Below, piece by piece: positions 1-9,734 of a DNA stretch of 64,000 bases; positions within the stretch are counted from its first letter, which is position 1; every line of letters starts with the position of its first letter. The stretch covers positions 1-64,000 of the forward strand of contig CAIORQ010000092.1 of the NCBI GenBank assembly GCA_903860745.1, given 5' to 3'. Source of the stretch: an uncultured Actinomycetes bacterium (GTDB lineage Bacteria; Actinomycetota; Acidimicrobiia; Acidimicrobiales; RAAP-2). Position numbers and translations under genes: made by a program. Below the pieces are notes generated by a model. It was not told where the DNA came from and ran no database searches. It was given only the letters and a program-made list of their open reading frames with translations.

Positions 1-151
1 CAAGCAACATGCCTCGTCGAAAGTGTGGCTCGACACGTGCTCGCGTCAGGCAATCACCGAAAGTGCCGTGACCGCAATGATCAGCGGTCTCACGACGACC
101 GAAATTCACCAACTACGAGAGCACGACGGTGGATTGAGGCTAAGGAGAATC
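1..151. other. No assignable gene at the window's left edge
   Basis: This stretch precedes the ArdC-like gene inside the mobile element. Frame 2 is open through it and runs into the ArdC frame, but the translated residues do not look like part of that family, and a good ribosome binding site follows at 142-148. I see no supported gene here. Confidence 0.4.
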
Positions 152-1253
152 ATGATGCGTGATCCCAATGGTCTACTCGTTGAACTGCAAACCGGCATCG
201 CCGAGCTCACGACTTCGGAGAAGTGGACGCAGTACCTCGACGTGCAGAGCCGGTTCTATTCGTACAGCCCCAACAACGTCATGTTGATCCAACTGCAGAA
301 TCCCTACGCCACCAGAGTCGCGGGATATCAGGGCGTGGCGAGCACTCGACCATCAGGTGATGGCCCAGGAGACGGCGCTACGAATCCTCGCCCCGATGAG
401 GTACAAGCGGGATGACGTGAGCGAGGGCGAAGATGCCCGCGAGATCCGCGGCTTCAAATTGGTGCCCGTGTTCGACATCAGCCAGACCGAGGGGCCAGAT
501 CTGCCCGACGTCGTGAACAAGTTGGAGGGACTGGCGCCAGAGGGCGTGTTCGACCGGCTCACCGAGTTCGCCCACAGTATTGGTTTTCGCGTCGAGCGAC
601 CCGAGTCACTCGACAGCGGCGCCAATGGTGACACGACCCACTCGTCGGGACTCATTCGCGTGGTCAGCACCAACTCCGAGGCGCAACAGGCCAAGACGCT
701 CGCCCACGAGATTGGCCACGCCCTTCTGCATGATCCGGAGTATGTGACGACCAAGGACTTGAGCCGTGGACTCAAGGAACTCGAAGCCGAGTCCACCGCT
801 TACGTCATCTGCACGGCGCTGGGCATGGACACCAGTGACTACTCCTTCGGCTATGTCCTCGGATGGACCGGTGGAACTCCTGATGCTATCGAGGGGATCA
901 AGGCATCCGCGGGGCGCATCCAGAGGGCCGCTACGGCGGTACTCAAGACCTTCGAAATGGAAGAGCCAACCGCTGAGGTCACGAACGAACTGGGCGTCGA
1001 GATGGGGCCGCCAGAAGTGGTGGCTGATATCACTGCTGAAGTGGACGGTGAAAGCGGGCACGACCGCGACGAAGTTCAGACCGATATTGACCAGCCGACT
1101 GAAGATTCAACTGAGACCGAGAACATCGAGGGGGTAACCGATCGTTCTTTCGGCGATGAACAGATGCGAAAATATCGGCCGCTGTCTGCGGCTGAGCTCG
1201 AGGCTCTCGATGCACCCACACTGACCAACCGTGAAGTTGAGATCGGAAGGTAG
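152..1253 (+). pseudogene. ArdC-like antirestriction / ImmA-IrrE-type zinc metallopeptidase, interrupted by a +1 frameshift
   Basis: ArdC-type proteins pair an N-terminal single-stranded-DNA-binding domain with a C-terminal zincin domain and protect incoming mobile DNA. The N-terminal part (WTQYLDVQSRFYSYSPNNVMLIQLQ, here abbreviated to its core YSYSPNNVMLIQLQ) lies in frame 2, and the rest (ALRILAPMRYKR, then the HExxH zinc motif in LAHEIGHALLHD) lies in frame 3. Reading GGC-TGG-CGA-GCA instead of GGC-G-TGG-CGA-GCA at about position 335 joins them into the expected sequence GWRALDHQVM, so one extra G breaks the frame. The ATG at 152 follows AAGGAGA. The acidic C-terminal tail of about 90 residues is not recognisable. 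The stop overlaps the next gene by one base. It may be a decayed gene or a sequencing/assembly error. It could encode a shortened product from the GTG at 357, but that would lack the DNA-binding half. Confidence 0.8.
335..335 (+). other. Frameshift point in the ArdC-like gene
   Basis: Frame 2 reads GYQG and then leaves the family sequence. Removing one base here continues as WRALDHQV in frame 3, which is the normal ArdC continuation. The extra base is a G after CAGGGC. Confidence 0.7.
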
Positions 1254-1540
1254 TGGCGATGGCCATCGACGACCTGACGCAGTTGCCCGCGGGTTCCGTG
1301 ACGGCGCCTCGAATTGATTTGAGTACGTGTGCCATGATGACCCTCGGCGAAGCCGCCATGGTGCTTGGTATTCACCGAACCACAGCTTGGAATCTCTACA
1401 AGCGCGGAGAGTTCACCGTACCTGTTCTCAAGATCGGCTCGAACCTTCGAATAGTCAAAGCGCACCTCGAGCTGTTCATTGAGACTGGCGTACCAATAGC
1501 GTTCCCGACATCGACAGGATCGGCGTCGATCGCTAGTTGA
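1253..1540 (+). CDS. Excisionase-type helix-turn-helix DNA-binding protein
   Basis: This is a 95-residue protein. Residues about 28-75 (MTLGEAAMVLGIHRTTAWNL then VPVLKIGSNLRIVK) form the winged-helix HTH_17 pattern of excisionases: a helix-turn-helix followed by a beta hairpin that reads the fixed-length site. The GTG start overlaps the TAG stop of the ArdC-like gene (TAGTG), so the two were probably cotranscribed. Such genes usually sit next to an integrase and set the direction of recombination, or regulate element genes. No integrase follows here before the attachment site. An alternative start is the ATG at 1259. Confidence 0.7.
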   Translation: MAMAIDDLTQLPAGSVTAPRIDLSTCAMMTLGEAAMVLGIHRTTAWNLYKRGEFTVPVLKIGSNLRIVKAHLELFIETGVPIAFPTSTGSASIAS

Positions 1541-1933
1541 TGTCGCTCCGGTGACCGAAGTCACCCGCAAGGCTCACTCGGGCCATGCGCAATGACCCGG
1601 TGAAGCGTCAGTCACTCGTAGGAGCTGCGGCATGGGCCGTATGGAGTTCCCGTCGGCGGATAGCCGCAAGGATGTCAATGCGTCTGCCGGGCGTCGTAAC
1701 CTCTCGCTATCGTCGGCGACATCTTGGTTCCATGAATCGCGAACCGTTCGAACACATACTGGGTCGACCCGAGTTCGTCGAAACGTACAGGTGGAATTCT
1801 CCAAGAAAAATCCCACACAAAATCCCACACACCAGGTCAGCTGACATCAACCAGATCGACAGGATTTTGACAAAAGCCTTGCAATCAAAGGACTGTTGCA
1901 ACGAAATCAACTGGAACAACGGGTCGAATCGCT
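1541..1933. other. Non-coding end of the mobile element
   Basis: About 390 bases lie between the HTH gene and the tRNA fragment. The short ORFs on both strands have no family resemblance and no good ribosome binding sites. The distal part (about 1790-1930) is clearly more A+T-rich than the chromosome. It holds the 2x12-bp tandem repeat listed separately. This is where an integrase would normally be expected, and none is visible. Confidence 0.5.
1807..1830 (+). repeat. Tandem 12-bp direct repeat (2 copies)
   Basis: AAAATCCCACAC occurs twice without interruption. It lies about 105 bp inside the tRNA-Gln junction. Short direct repeats at this distance from a tRNA attachment site can be arm-type sites for a tyrosine integrase, but that role is only inferred. 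Confidence 0.7.
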
Positions 1934-1975
1934 CTTTGAATCCGTAGGTTGGAGGTTCGAGCCCTCCCCCGCCAG
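1934..1975 (+). repeat. 3' half of tRNA-Gln(UUG): attachment-site copy at the element boundary
   Basis: The sequence folds as the 3' part of a tRNA. It has an anticodon loop CTTTGAA (anticodon TTG), stem TCCGT, variable loop AGGTT, T-stem GGAGG, loop TTCGAGC, CCTCC, acceptor strand CCCGCCA and discriminator G. An acceptor ending in A72 with G73 is typical of tRNA-Gln, whose first base is U. No matching 5' half lies upstream: TCGCT stands where ACGGA would be needed. This is the displaced half left by integration into tRNA-Gln. The intact gene should lie at the other end of the element, outside the window. Confidence 0.7.
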
Positions 1976-2022
1976 CGCGCGACACCACCGGCGCGGTCAG
2001 CGCGTTTCCTCCGGTCGTGGCC

Positions 2023-2907
2023 CTAGGAGCCCGTGAGCCCGTCGATGATCCGGGCCAACTCCAGGGGGTGGCTGCCCTGGATGGAGTGGCTGGCGCCGGG
2101 GACCTCGATCACCTCGTCGTGGGGTCGGCGACGCGTGAACTCCTCGACGTCCTCGTCGCTCACCACCGACGAGGGACCCATCGCGCGCACGAGGGTCACC
2201 GGGACGCGAGCCGCCTCGAGCCAGTCCCACAGGTGCAGGTCCTGGTTGGGCCGCCGGGGGGGCTCGCCGTGGCGCTGGTGACGCCAGACCCAGGTCCCGT
2301 CGGATCGCTGGACGGCGTTGTGGAGGATCCCGCGGCGCAGCGAGGCCTCGCTGCGGCCGGGGTTGAAGGCGATGGTCCGCTCGAGGATCTCGTCGAAGCT
2401 CTCGAAGGACTCGGGGCCCTGGATGAAGTCGATGATGTGGCGCGCGCTGCGCAGGCTCACCCCGGGGGTGATGTCGACCAGGATGAGGCGGCTCGCGAGG
2501 TCGGGGTGGGTGTGGGTGAGGGTGATCGCGACCATGCCGCCGTAGCTCATCCCCACCAGCGGCAGTGGGGGCGTGGCGAGTTGCCCGATGGCCCGGGCGA
2601 CGTCCTCGGCGTGCTCGAAGGGGGCGAAGGGGCCCACGGGCGAGGCGTCGGAGTGTCCGTGGTGGGGCAGGTCCAGCGCGACCAGGGGACGCGCCAGCGC
2701 CAGCGCGACCGTGTCGAAGCTGTGCGCGTTCTGGGCGCTGCCGTGCAGCAGGACCATCTCGGGGGCGCCGTCGCCCCACACGAGGGCGCTGACGTGGCGC
2801 AGCCCCTCGACCGCGACCATCGCCCGACGAACGCTCACCTCTCGCGGCTCGATGCCCCATTCGCTCATATTGTCCTGGAGGAAGCCGAACTCGTCGTAGG
2901 TACTCAC
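2023..2907 (-). CDS. Alpha/beta-hydrolase
   Basis: A 294-residue alpha/beta-hydrolase fold protein. The sequence shows the oxyanion-hole segment VLLHGSAQNAHSFD near residue 53, the nucleophile elbow GMSYGG near residue 118, and a late GASHSIQ carrying the probable catalytic histidine. The acidic member is probably in SVVSDEDVEEF. The family includes esterases, epoxide hydrolases and C-C hydrolases, and the substrate cannot be told. The protein has no signal peptide, so it is cytoplasmic. The GTG start is 7 nt after a TACGAT box and has no Shine-Dalgarno, so the transcript is probably leaderless. It diverges from prs. Confidence 0.85.
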   Translation of the reverse strand: MSTYDEFGFLQDNMSEWGIEPREVSVRRAMVAVEGLRHVSALVWGDGAPEMVLLHGSAQNAHSFDTVALALARPLVALDLPHHGHSDASPVGPFAPFEHAEDVARAIGQLATPPLPLVGMSYGGMVAITLTHTHPDLASRLILVDITPGVSLRSARHIIDFIQGPESFESFDEILERTIAFNPGRSEASLRRGILHNAVQRSDGTWVWRHQRHGEPPRRPNQDLHLWDWLEAARVPVTLVRAMGPSSVVSDEDVEEFTRRRPHDEVIEVPGASHSIQGSHPLELARIIDGLTGS

Positions 2908-2914
2908 ACCGGGA

Positions 2915-2920
2915 ATCGTA
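2915..2920 (-). promoter_or_regulatory. -10 box of a leaderless promoter (alpha/beta-hydrolase)
   Basis: On the minus strand TACGAT is followed by 7 nt and then the GTG start at 2907. Confidence 0.55.
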
Positions 2921-2947
2921 GGGCAGGTCGGGGCTGGTCAGAACCTG

Positions 2948-2953
2948 TACCAT
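2948..2953 (+). promoter_or_regulatory. -10 box of a leaderless promoter (prs)
   Basis: TACCAT is followed by 6 nt and the GTG start of prs at 2960. No Shine-Dalgarno is present. Confidence 0.55.
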
Positions 2954-2959
2954 TGCGGC

Positions 2960-3934
<975 letters not shown>

Positions 3935-3963
3935 CCCAGTGGGCCGGGGGGCTCGCCGACGGC

Positions 3964-3969
3964 TAGACT
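3964..3969 (+). promoter_or_regulatory. Probable -10 box for the rplY-pth-mfd operon
   Basis: TAGACT lies 52 nt before the rplY start. Unlike most genes here, rplY has a leader with a Shine-Dalgarno (AAGGAG, 4012-4017). Confidence 0.45.
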
Positions 3970-4021
3970 CTTCACCCTGTGCGCGGGTGCTGCGCGCGGA
4001 GAATTCGCACAAGGAGTTGTC

Positions 4022-4606
4022 ATGTCACAGACCACGTTGCACGCGTCCACGGACCGGGCCCAGGGGAGCCGCAACTCGCGGCGCCTGCGCAACGCCGGCT
4101 CCATCCCCGCCGTCGTCTACGGCGAGGGCGTGTCCCCGCTGCCGGTGGCGGTCGACGCCAAGAGCTTCCGCACCGCGGTCTCGGGCGAGCAGGGCCTCAA
4201 CACCCTCATCGAGCTCGACGCCGACGGCAAGTCCTACATCGTGATGGCCCGCGAGATCCAGCGCCACCCGGTGCGCGGGACCGTGGCGCACATCGACTTC
4301 CAGATCGTCGACCCCAACCGACCGGTGGCCGCCACGGTGCCACTGCACGTCATCGGCGACGCCGTCGAGGTCCGTCACGCGGACTGGGAGATCGACCAGC
4401 AGCTCTTCAGCCTCGACATCATGTCGCGCCCCGACCAGATCCCCACGCACATCGACGTGGACATCTCGCACCTCACGCCGGGCATGGCGATCCGCGTCGG
4501 CGACGTGACCTTGCCCGAGGGCGTGACCCCGGCGGGCGACCTGTCGATCTCGGTCGTCAACACCCACGCGGGCCGAGCGGCCAAGACGGCCGACGCGAAG
4601 CCGTAG
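4022..4606 (+). CDS. rplY: 50S ribosomal protein L25 (Ctc/TL5 type)
   Basis: L25 of the long Ctc/TL5 type (194 residues) binds 5S rRNA through its N-terminal beta-barrel (about residues 1-92: ARGSRNSRRLRNAGSIPAVVYG, shown in part as NSRRLRNAGSIPAVVYG) and has a C-terminal beta domain (about 95-185). The link HPVRGTVAHIDFQ near residue 80 is typical of the family. The ATG has AAGGAG 5 nt upstream. The next gene pth starts within a few bases, so rplY-pth-mfd form one operon, a common actinobacterial order that couples 5S RNA binding, peptidyl-tRNA recycling and transcription-coupled repair. Confidence 0.95.
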   Translation: MSQTTLHASTDRAQGSRNSRRLRNAGSIPAVVYGEGVSPLPVAVDAKSFRTAVSGEQGLNTLIELDADGKSYIVMAREIQRHPVRGTVAHIDFQIVDPNRPVAATVPLHVIGDAVEVRHADWEIDQQLFSLDIMSRPDQIPTHIDVDISHLTPGMAIRVGDVTLPEGVTPAGDLSISVVNTHAGRAAKTADAKP

Positions 4607-4612
4607 TTCGCC

Positions 4613-5236
4613 GTGGCGCTGCGGCGCTCGGTGGAGGGCGGCCGGCGCGGGAGTGCCAGCACGTTGCTCATCGTGGGCCTCGCCAATCCGGGTGAGGAGT
4701 ACGCGGGTTCGCGCCACAACATCGGCGGCGACGCCGTGCGCCTGCTCGCGCAGCGCCGCGGGGTCCGCCTCGCGCTCGAGCGCCGTCAACGCGCGGTGAG
4801 CGCCACCATCACGACTCCTCGGGGACCCGTCACCCTGGCGGTGCCCACCACCTACATGAACGAATCGGGTGCGGCGCTGCCCCCGCTGCTGACCCGGACC
4901 TCGTTGGCGGGGCTGACGCACTTGGTCGTGGCCCACGACGACCTCGACCTCGAACCGGGACGCCTGCAACTGCGTCTCGGAGGGGGCCTCGCCGGCCACA
5001 ACGGCCTGCGCTCCATCGCCCAGGTGCTCGGGAGCCAGGACTTCGCACGCCTGCGCATCGGCATCGGGCGTCCCACGCACAAGGACCAGGTCACCGACTA
5101 CGTCCTCAAGCGACCCACCGGTGCGCGCAAGGCCGCCCTGGAGCTCGACGTGGCGCGCGCCGCCGACGCCCTCGAGGTCCTGGTCGACACCGAGTTCGAG
5201 GTCGCGCAGCGTCAGATCAACGCCGCCCGTGACTGA
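4613..5236 (+). CDS. pth: Peptidyl-tRNA hydrolase
   Basis: It cleaves peptidyl-tRNA released from stalled ribosomes. The protein shows GLANPGEEYAGSRHNIG, containing the catalytic histidine and tRNA-acceptor asparagines, PTTYMNESG, and the conserved HDDLDLEPGRLQLR followed by GGLAGHNGLRSI. The listed GTG start gives 207 residues with about 16 extra N-terminal residues. A TTG at 4664, right before LIVGLANPG, would give the usual length, so the start is uncertain. The end overlaps mfd by 8 nt. Confidence 0.95.
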   Translation: MALRRSVEGGRRGSASTLLIVGLANPGEEYAGSRHNIGGDAVRLLAQRRGVRLALERRQRAVSATITTPRGPVTLAVPTTYMNESGAALPPLLTRTSLAGLTHLVVAHDDLDLEPGRLQLRLGGGLAGHNGLRSIAQVLGSQDFARLRIGIGRPTHKDQVTDYVLKRPTGARKAALELDVARAADALEVLVDTEFEVAQRQINAARD

Positions 5237-8200
5237 ATCGACGGGGCTGCGCCGGGTCCTCGAGCTGATCGCGCCGACGCTGCGCGCCGCCCACGAGGCC
5301 GGGGCCTTCGTGCCCAGTGGTTTCGCGACGCCCCCGACGGTGGCCGCCTTCGCCCTCGAGCGCCGCTACGTCGTCGTGACGGCCACCTCCACCGAGGCCC
5401 AGCAGCTCACCGACGCGCTGCGCGCCCTGCTCGGCGGCGCCGAGGTCGCGCTGTTCCCGGCCTGGGACACCCACCCCCTCGAACGCGTCAGCCCCGACGA
5501 CTCGGTGATGGCGGAGCGCTCGCTGCTGCGCTGGCGCCTGGCGAGGGGCGAACGGCCCGACGTGGTCGTGGCCCCCATCCGCGCCTTGGCCCAGATCCTG
5601 CCCGACGGTGACGCCAACGAACCGCTCGAGGTCCGTCGCGGCGCCGAGATGGACCGCGACGAGTTCCTCGAGGGACTGGTGCGTCGCGGGTACCGTCGCG
5701 AGAGCCTGGTCGAGCACCGTGCGGAGTTCGCGGTGCGCGGGGGCATCGTGGACGTCTGGCCCGCCCACGCCTCCGAACCGGTGCGCCTCGACCTCTTCGG
5801 CGACGAGGTGGAGCGTCTCACCACCTTCGACATCGCGACGCAGCGCTCGACGGCCGACCTCGAGGGCGTCACCGTGGGCGCCGCCCGCGAGTGGCTGCCC
5901 TCGGACGAGGAGCGCGCCCGTTGCGAGTCCCTGGCGCTCGCCGAACCCTGGGGGCGCGAGGTCTTCGACCGCCTCAGCCAGGGTCAGCTCTTCGACGGCA
6001 TGGAGGGCTGGATGTCCCTGGTGGTGCGCGAGCGCCGCACCCTGCTCGACGAATTGGGCGACGTGGCGGTGATGGTCGTCGAACCCGAGCGCGTGCGACA
6101 CCGCCTGGCGGACCTCTTGGACGAGGAGCGCGAACTCGCGGCGGCCGTGGCCACGACCTGGGGGGCCGGTCACGAGGTGCCCCTCCTGCACAACACCTAC
6201 GACGAGGTCCTCGAAGGTCGCCTCGACGTGGCCCTGGTCGCCAGCGCGTCGACGTCGGACGACCACGGGCTGACCTCGCCGCCAGTGGTCCAGGGGGACC
6301 CCGCGCGCATCGCGGCGCACGTGCGCCAGTGGAGCAGTCGACGCCGTGGCGTGGTGCTCACCGCGAATCCGGCGGCGGTGTCGCGAATGGCCGAGCAGCT
6401 GCGCGCCGAGGGCCTGGAGGTCTCCACCGACCCCGCGCGCGTCCTGGACGTGCGACTCAGCGTGCTCGAGAGCACGCTGCCGGCCGGCTTCTCCCTCGAC
6501 TCGCCCGAGGTGGTGGTCTGGAGCGAGGGCGACCTGACCGGACGGCGCGCGGTGCACCGCGCGGCGCGCACCCGCGCGCGCAACGTTGACGGCTTCTTCG
6601 ACGACCTGGCGATCGGCAGTTACGTGGTGCACCGCCAGCACGGCGTGGCGAAGTTCTCGGGGACGACGACGCGCGCCATCAACGGCGTCACCCGCGACTA
6701 CCTGATCCTCGAGTTCAAGGACGGGCGCAGCTACTGGCCGACCGAGCAGATCGACGTCCTCACCCCCTACTCGGGCGGTGACGCGCCGGCGCTGTCACGC
6801 ATGGGCGGCGCCGAATGGCAAAAGACCCGGGCCAAGGCGCGCGCCGCCGCCTACCTGGTCGCCCAGGACCTCGTCAACCTCTATCGCCAGCGCCACGTGG
6901 CGACGGGTCACGCCTTCGGTCCCGACACGCAGTGGCAGCGCGAGATGGAGGACCTCTTCCCCTACGTGCTCACCCCCGACCAGGCCGACGCCATCGACGC
7001 CGTGAAGGCCGATATGGAGGCGCCACGGCCCATGGACCGCCTGGTGGTGGCCGACGTCGGCTTCGGCAAGACCGAGATAGCGGTGCGGGCGATCTTCAAG
7101 GCCGTCCAGGACAACAAGCAGGCCGCGGTCCTGGTGCCCACCACCCTGCTCGCCAGTCAGCACTTCGCGACGATGAGCGAGCGCTTCGCGGGCTTCCCGG
7201 TGCGCGTGGCGCTGCTGAGCCGCTTCGTCGACGACGTCGAGACCGCCCAGACCATCGCCGGCCTGGCCGACGGCTCGGTCGACGTGGTCGTCGGGACGCA
7301 CCGCCTGCTCTCGGCGTCGGTGGCCTTCAAGGACCTGGGGCTCTTGGTGGTGGACGAGGAGCAGCGCTTCGGGGTCAACCACAAGGAGGCGATCAAGCAG
7401 CGCACGGTGGGGGTGGACGTCTTGACCTTGTCGGCCAGTCCCATCCCGCGCACCCTGGAGATGGCCTTCGCGGGCATCCGCGACCTCTCCATGGTCACCA
7501 CGCCGCCCGCCGACCGCCGGCCCATCCTCACCCACGTCGGCGAGTACGACGAGGCCGCGGTCGTCGAGGCCATCCGACGCGAGTTGCTGCGCGAGGGTCA
7601 GGTCTTCTTCGTGCACAACCGCGTCTCGGACATCGAGGAGGTCGCGCGGCGGCTCACCCAGCTGGTGCCCGACGCGCGCGTCGCCGTCGCGCACGGGCAG
7701 ATGGACGAGGGCACGCTCGAGCGCGTGATGATCGACTTCTGGGAACGGCGCTTCGACGTGCTGGTGTGCACCACCATCGTCGAATCGGGCATCGACCTGC
7801 CCTCGGTCAACACCCTCATCGTGGACCGCGCCGAACGCCTAGGCCTGGGCCAGATGCACCAGTTGCGCGGACGCGTGGGGCGCAGCGGTCAGCGGGCCTA
7901 CGCCTACCTGTTCCACGGGGCCAACCAGGTGCTGTCCGAGACCGCCTACGAGCGACTGCGCACCATCGGCGACAACACGGCGCTGGGCAGCGGCTTCAAG
8001 ATCGCCATGCGCGACCTCGAGATCCGCGGGGCCGGCAACCTACTCGGCCACGACCAGTCGGGACCGGTGGCGGCGGTCGGCTACGACCTCTACGTGCAGC
8101 TCGTCGCCGAGGCGGTGGCCGACGCCAAGGGCGTGAGCATCCCCGACGTGGTGCCCATCACCCTGGAGGTGCCCGGCGAGGCGCACCTGCCCAAGGACTA

Positions 8201-8621
8201 CGTCGAGGCCGACGACGCGCGCCTCGAGGCCTACCGTCGGCTCGCCACCGTCGCCAGCCTCGACGAGCTCGAGGACCTGCGCGCCGAGTGGGTGGACCGC
8301 TACGGCGCGCTGCCCGCGCCGGCGCGCGGCTTGCTCGACCTCGCGGCGCTGCGCCTGCGCTGCCTGGCGGCCGGGATCACCTCGCTCTCGGTCGCGCCGG
8401 CGAGGGTCGGCGTGCGCAGCCGTCCCCTGCTGCGCCTGAGCCCGCTGAGCCTGAGCCTCTCGTCCCAGATGCGCGTACGCCGTCGCTTCGGTTCGCGCGC
8501 CTACTCCGAGGAGACGCGCGAGTTCCGGTGCGAAGTGGACGGGCCAAGCGACGCCCGGGCCCTCACCGAACTCCTCGAGGAGATCCTCGGTCCGTCCGGC
8601 GCCCCCGCGGCGACTGACTAG
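5229..8621 (+). CDS. mfd: Transcription-repair coupling factor Mfd
   Basis: Mfd displaces RNA polymerase stalled at DNA lesions and recruits UvrA. The 1130-residue length fits the family. Reading from the N-terminus it has a UvrB-like module (LFPAWDTHPLERVSPDD), an RNA-polymerase-interaction domain (GSYVVHRQHGVAKFSG, about residue 463), and a RecG-type helicase with Walker A DVGFGKTEIA (about 607), DEEQ box (about 708), motif III LSASPIPRTLEM (TxT replaced by SAS) and LRGRVGRS (about 878). A C-terminal TRCF domain (ending PSGAPAATD) completes it. I place the start at GTG 5229, overlapping the pth stop, because the ORF-track start at 5121 lies inside pth and adds non-family residues. Confidence 0.97.
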   Translation: MTESTGLRRVLELIAPTLRAAHEAGAFVPSGFATPPTVAAFALERRYVVVTATSTEAQQLTDALRALLGGAEVALFPAWDTHPLERVSPDDSVMAERSLLRWRLARGERPDVVVAPIRALAQILPDGDANEPLEVRRGAEMDRDEFLEGLVRRGYRRESLVEHRAEFAVRGGIVDVWPAHASEPVRLDLFGDEVERLTTFDIATQRSTADLEGVTVGAAREWLPSDEERARCESLALAEPWGREVFDRLSQGQLFDGMEGWMSLVVRERRTLLDELGDVAVMVVEPERVRHRLADLLDEERELAAAVATTWGAGHEVPLLHNTYDEVLEGRLDVALVASASTSDDHGLTSPPVVQGDPARIAAHVRQWSSRRRGVVLTANPAAVSRMAEQLRAEGLEVSTDPARVLDVRLSVLESTLPAGFSLDSPEVVVWSEGDLTGRRAVHRAARTRARNVDGFFDDLAIGSYVVHRQHGVAKFSGTTTRAINGVTRDYLILEFKDGRSYWPTEQIDVLTPYSGGDAPALSRMGGAEWQKTRAKARAAAYLVAQDLVNLYRQRHVATGHAFGPDTQWQREMEDLFPYVLTPDQADAIDAVKADMEAPRPMDRLVVADVGFGKTEIAVRAIFKAVQDNKQAAVLVPTTLLASQHFATMSERFAGFPVRVALLSRFVDDVETAQTIAGLADGSVDVVVGTHRLLSASVAFKDLGLLVVDEEQRFGVNHKEAIKQRTVGVDVLTLSASPIPRTLEMAFAGIRDLSMVTTPPADRRPILTHVGEYDEAAVVEAIRRELLREGQVFFVHNRVSDIEEVARRLTQLVPDARVAVAHGQMDEGTLERVMIDFWERRFDVLVCTTIVESGIDLPSVNTLIVDRAERLGLGQMHQLRGRVGRSGQRAYAYLFHGANQVLSETAYERLRTIGDNTALGSGFKIAMRDLEIRGAGNLLGHDQSGPVAAVGYDLYVQLVAEAVADAKGVSIPDVVPITLEVPGEAHLPKDYVEADDARLEAYRRLATVASLDELEDLRAEWVDRYGALPAPARGLLDLAALRLRCLAAGITSLSVAPARVGVRSRPLLRLSPLSLSLSSQMRVRRRFGSRAYSEETREFRCEVDGPSDARALTELLEEILGPSGAPAATD

Positions 8622-8624
8622 CAT
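8619..8624 (+). promoter_or_regulatory. -10 box of a leaderless promoter (PpiC-like gene)
   Basis: TAGCAT overlaps the mfd stop codon. Six nt later comes GTG 8631, which decides the start in favour of 8631 over the TTG at 8625. Confidence 0.55.
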
Positions 8625-8630
8625 TTGGAC

Positions 8631-9734
8631 GTGCGTCGTGTTCTTCTCGTCCTCGTCCTGTCAGTCTTCGGAGCCGGTTGGTACGGGCTCGCGGGCTCCT
8701 CGACCGCCCTGGCGGTCAACGGCAGCTCACTGAGCAACGCCGCCCTGGCCTCGGAGTTGCACGCCCTCGCCGACAACCCGGGCCTCTTCTGCTACTACAG
8801 CTCCCTGGCCGCCGTGGCCCTGGCCGAGCCCGCCGCGGGCAACCTCAAGGACACCGTGACGGCGTCGGGCACCGCGGCGTGGGTGAACCTGCGCGTCGAG
8901 GGCCTGGCGGTGGACAACTACGTGAAGAAGACCTTCCACTACGTCGCCACGCCCAGCGAACTGGCCGCCGCGACCTCCGCGCTCGAGGGCGAGCTGACCC
9001 AGGCCGCCGCCCAGGAGTCCCAGACCTGCTCGGGCACGTCGGCCCAGGCCCTGGCGGCGATGCCCGCCGAGATGCGCAACGCCCAGATCGAGGACCAGGC
9101 CTCGTCGATGTACCTGGTGACGCGGATCAACAAGACCATCGCCCTGACGCCGGCGAACATCAAGGCCTACTACACCTCCCACCAGGGCGACTACGACACG
9201 ATCTGCGTGGCCGTGGCGATCGTCGACCCCAACAACGTCCCGGCCTTCGCCGCCTCCCAGAAGGCCGGCCTGTCGATCGCGGCGCTGGCCAAGAAGTATT
9301 CCGTCGACCCCACCACGGCGGCCAAGGGCGGCGCGGACGGCTGCTACGGACCCACGTCGTCGTCGTTCGCCAGCGTGCGCACCGACGTCGGCGCGACGCC
9401 CGTGGGGCACTTCTCGACCTCGCCCTTCCCCTACACCCCCACGACCGGTGGCACGACCTACGCCCTCTACGTCGGTGCGCTGTCCAAGACCCCCTCGAGC
9501 TTCGCCCAGGCGCAGGGCGCTGTGATCAGTGACATCCAAAAGAGCAACGCCACGGGCGCCAACCAGGTGAAGGCCAACATCCTCTACCGTGCCGCCGTCG
9601 CCGTCGACCCGCAGTACGGGCGCTGGGGTCTGAGCTCGAGCGGACCGGAGGTCTTCGTGCCCGCCCTGCCGGCCACCACCGGTCCGGCGACCTCCTCGCA
9701 GCTGACGTCGGTGTCCACGACCCCCTACCAGTGA
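8631..9734 (+). CDS. Exported PpiC/SurA-like peptidyl-prolyl isomerase family protein
   Basis: A 367-residue protein with an N-terminal hydrophobic signal or anchor (VLLVLVLSVFGAGWYGLAG). It has a SurA-like N-terminal helical region, then a parvulin-like stretch at about 170-290 (ANIKAYYTSHQGDYDTICV, then ALAKKYSVDPTTAAKGG and GCYG). The C-terminus is low in charge and rich in S/T/P. Parvulin-type foldases help secreted proteins fold outside the membrane. Catalytic residues are weakly conserved, so chaperone-only activity is possible. No lipobox cysteine is seen at the signal end. It lies between mfd and mazG, and its stop overlaps the mazG start. Confidence 0.65.
   Translation: MRRVLLVLVLSVFGAGWYGLAGSSTALAVNGSSLSNAALASELHALADNPGLFCYYSSLAAVALAEPAAGNLKDTVTASGTAAWVNLRVEGLAVDNYVKKTFHYVATPSELAAATSALEGELTQAAAQESQTCSGTSAQALAAMPAEMRNAQIEDQASSMYLVTRINKTIALTPANIKAYYTSHQGDYDTICVAVAIVDPNNVPAFAASQKAGLSIAALAKKYSVDPTTAAKGGADGCYGPTSSSFASVRTDVGATPVGHFSTSPFPYTPTTGGTTYALYVGALSKTPSSFAQAQGAVISDIQKSNATGANQVKANILYRAAVAVDPQYGRWGLSSSGPEVFVPALPATTGPATSSQLTSVSTTPYQ

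Noticed and set aside
1541-1933. A hidden integrase gene beside the excisionase-like gene
   Set aside because: I looked on both strands for the tyrosine recombinase R..HxxR..Y pattern in the short ORFs and found none. The region is too short for an intact integrase.
1707-1988. Minus-strand ORF starting MVSRAGGGGLEPPTYGFKE
   Set aside because: The first residues are the antisense translation of the tRNA-Gln 3' half, a familiar false protein signature. There is no ribosome binding site.
5121-5228. Upstream extension of the mfd ORF
   Set aside because: It lies inside pth in another frame and does not resemble Mfd. The start at 5229 fits the overlap pattern.
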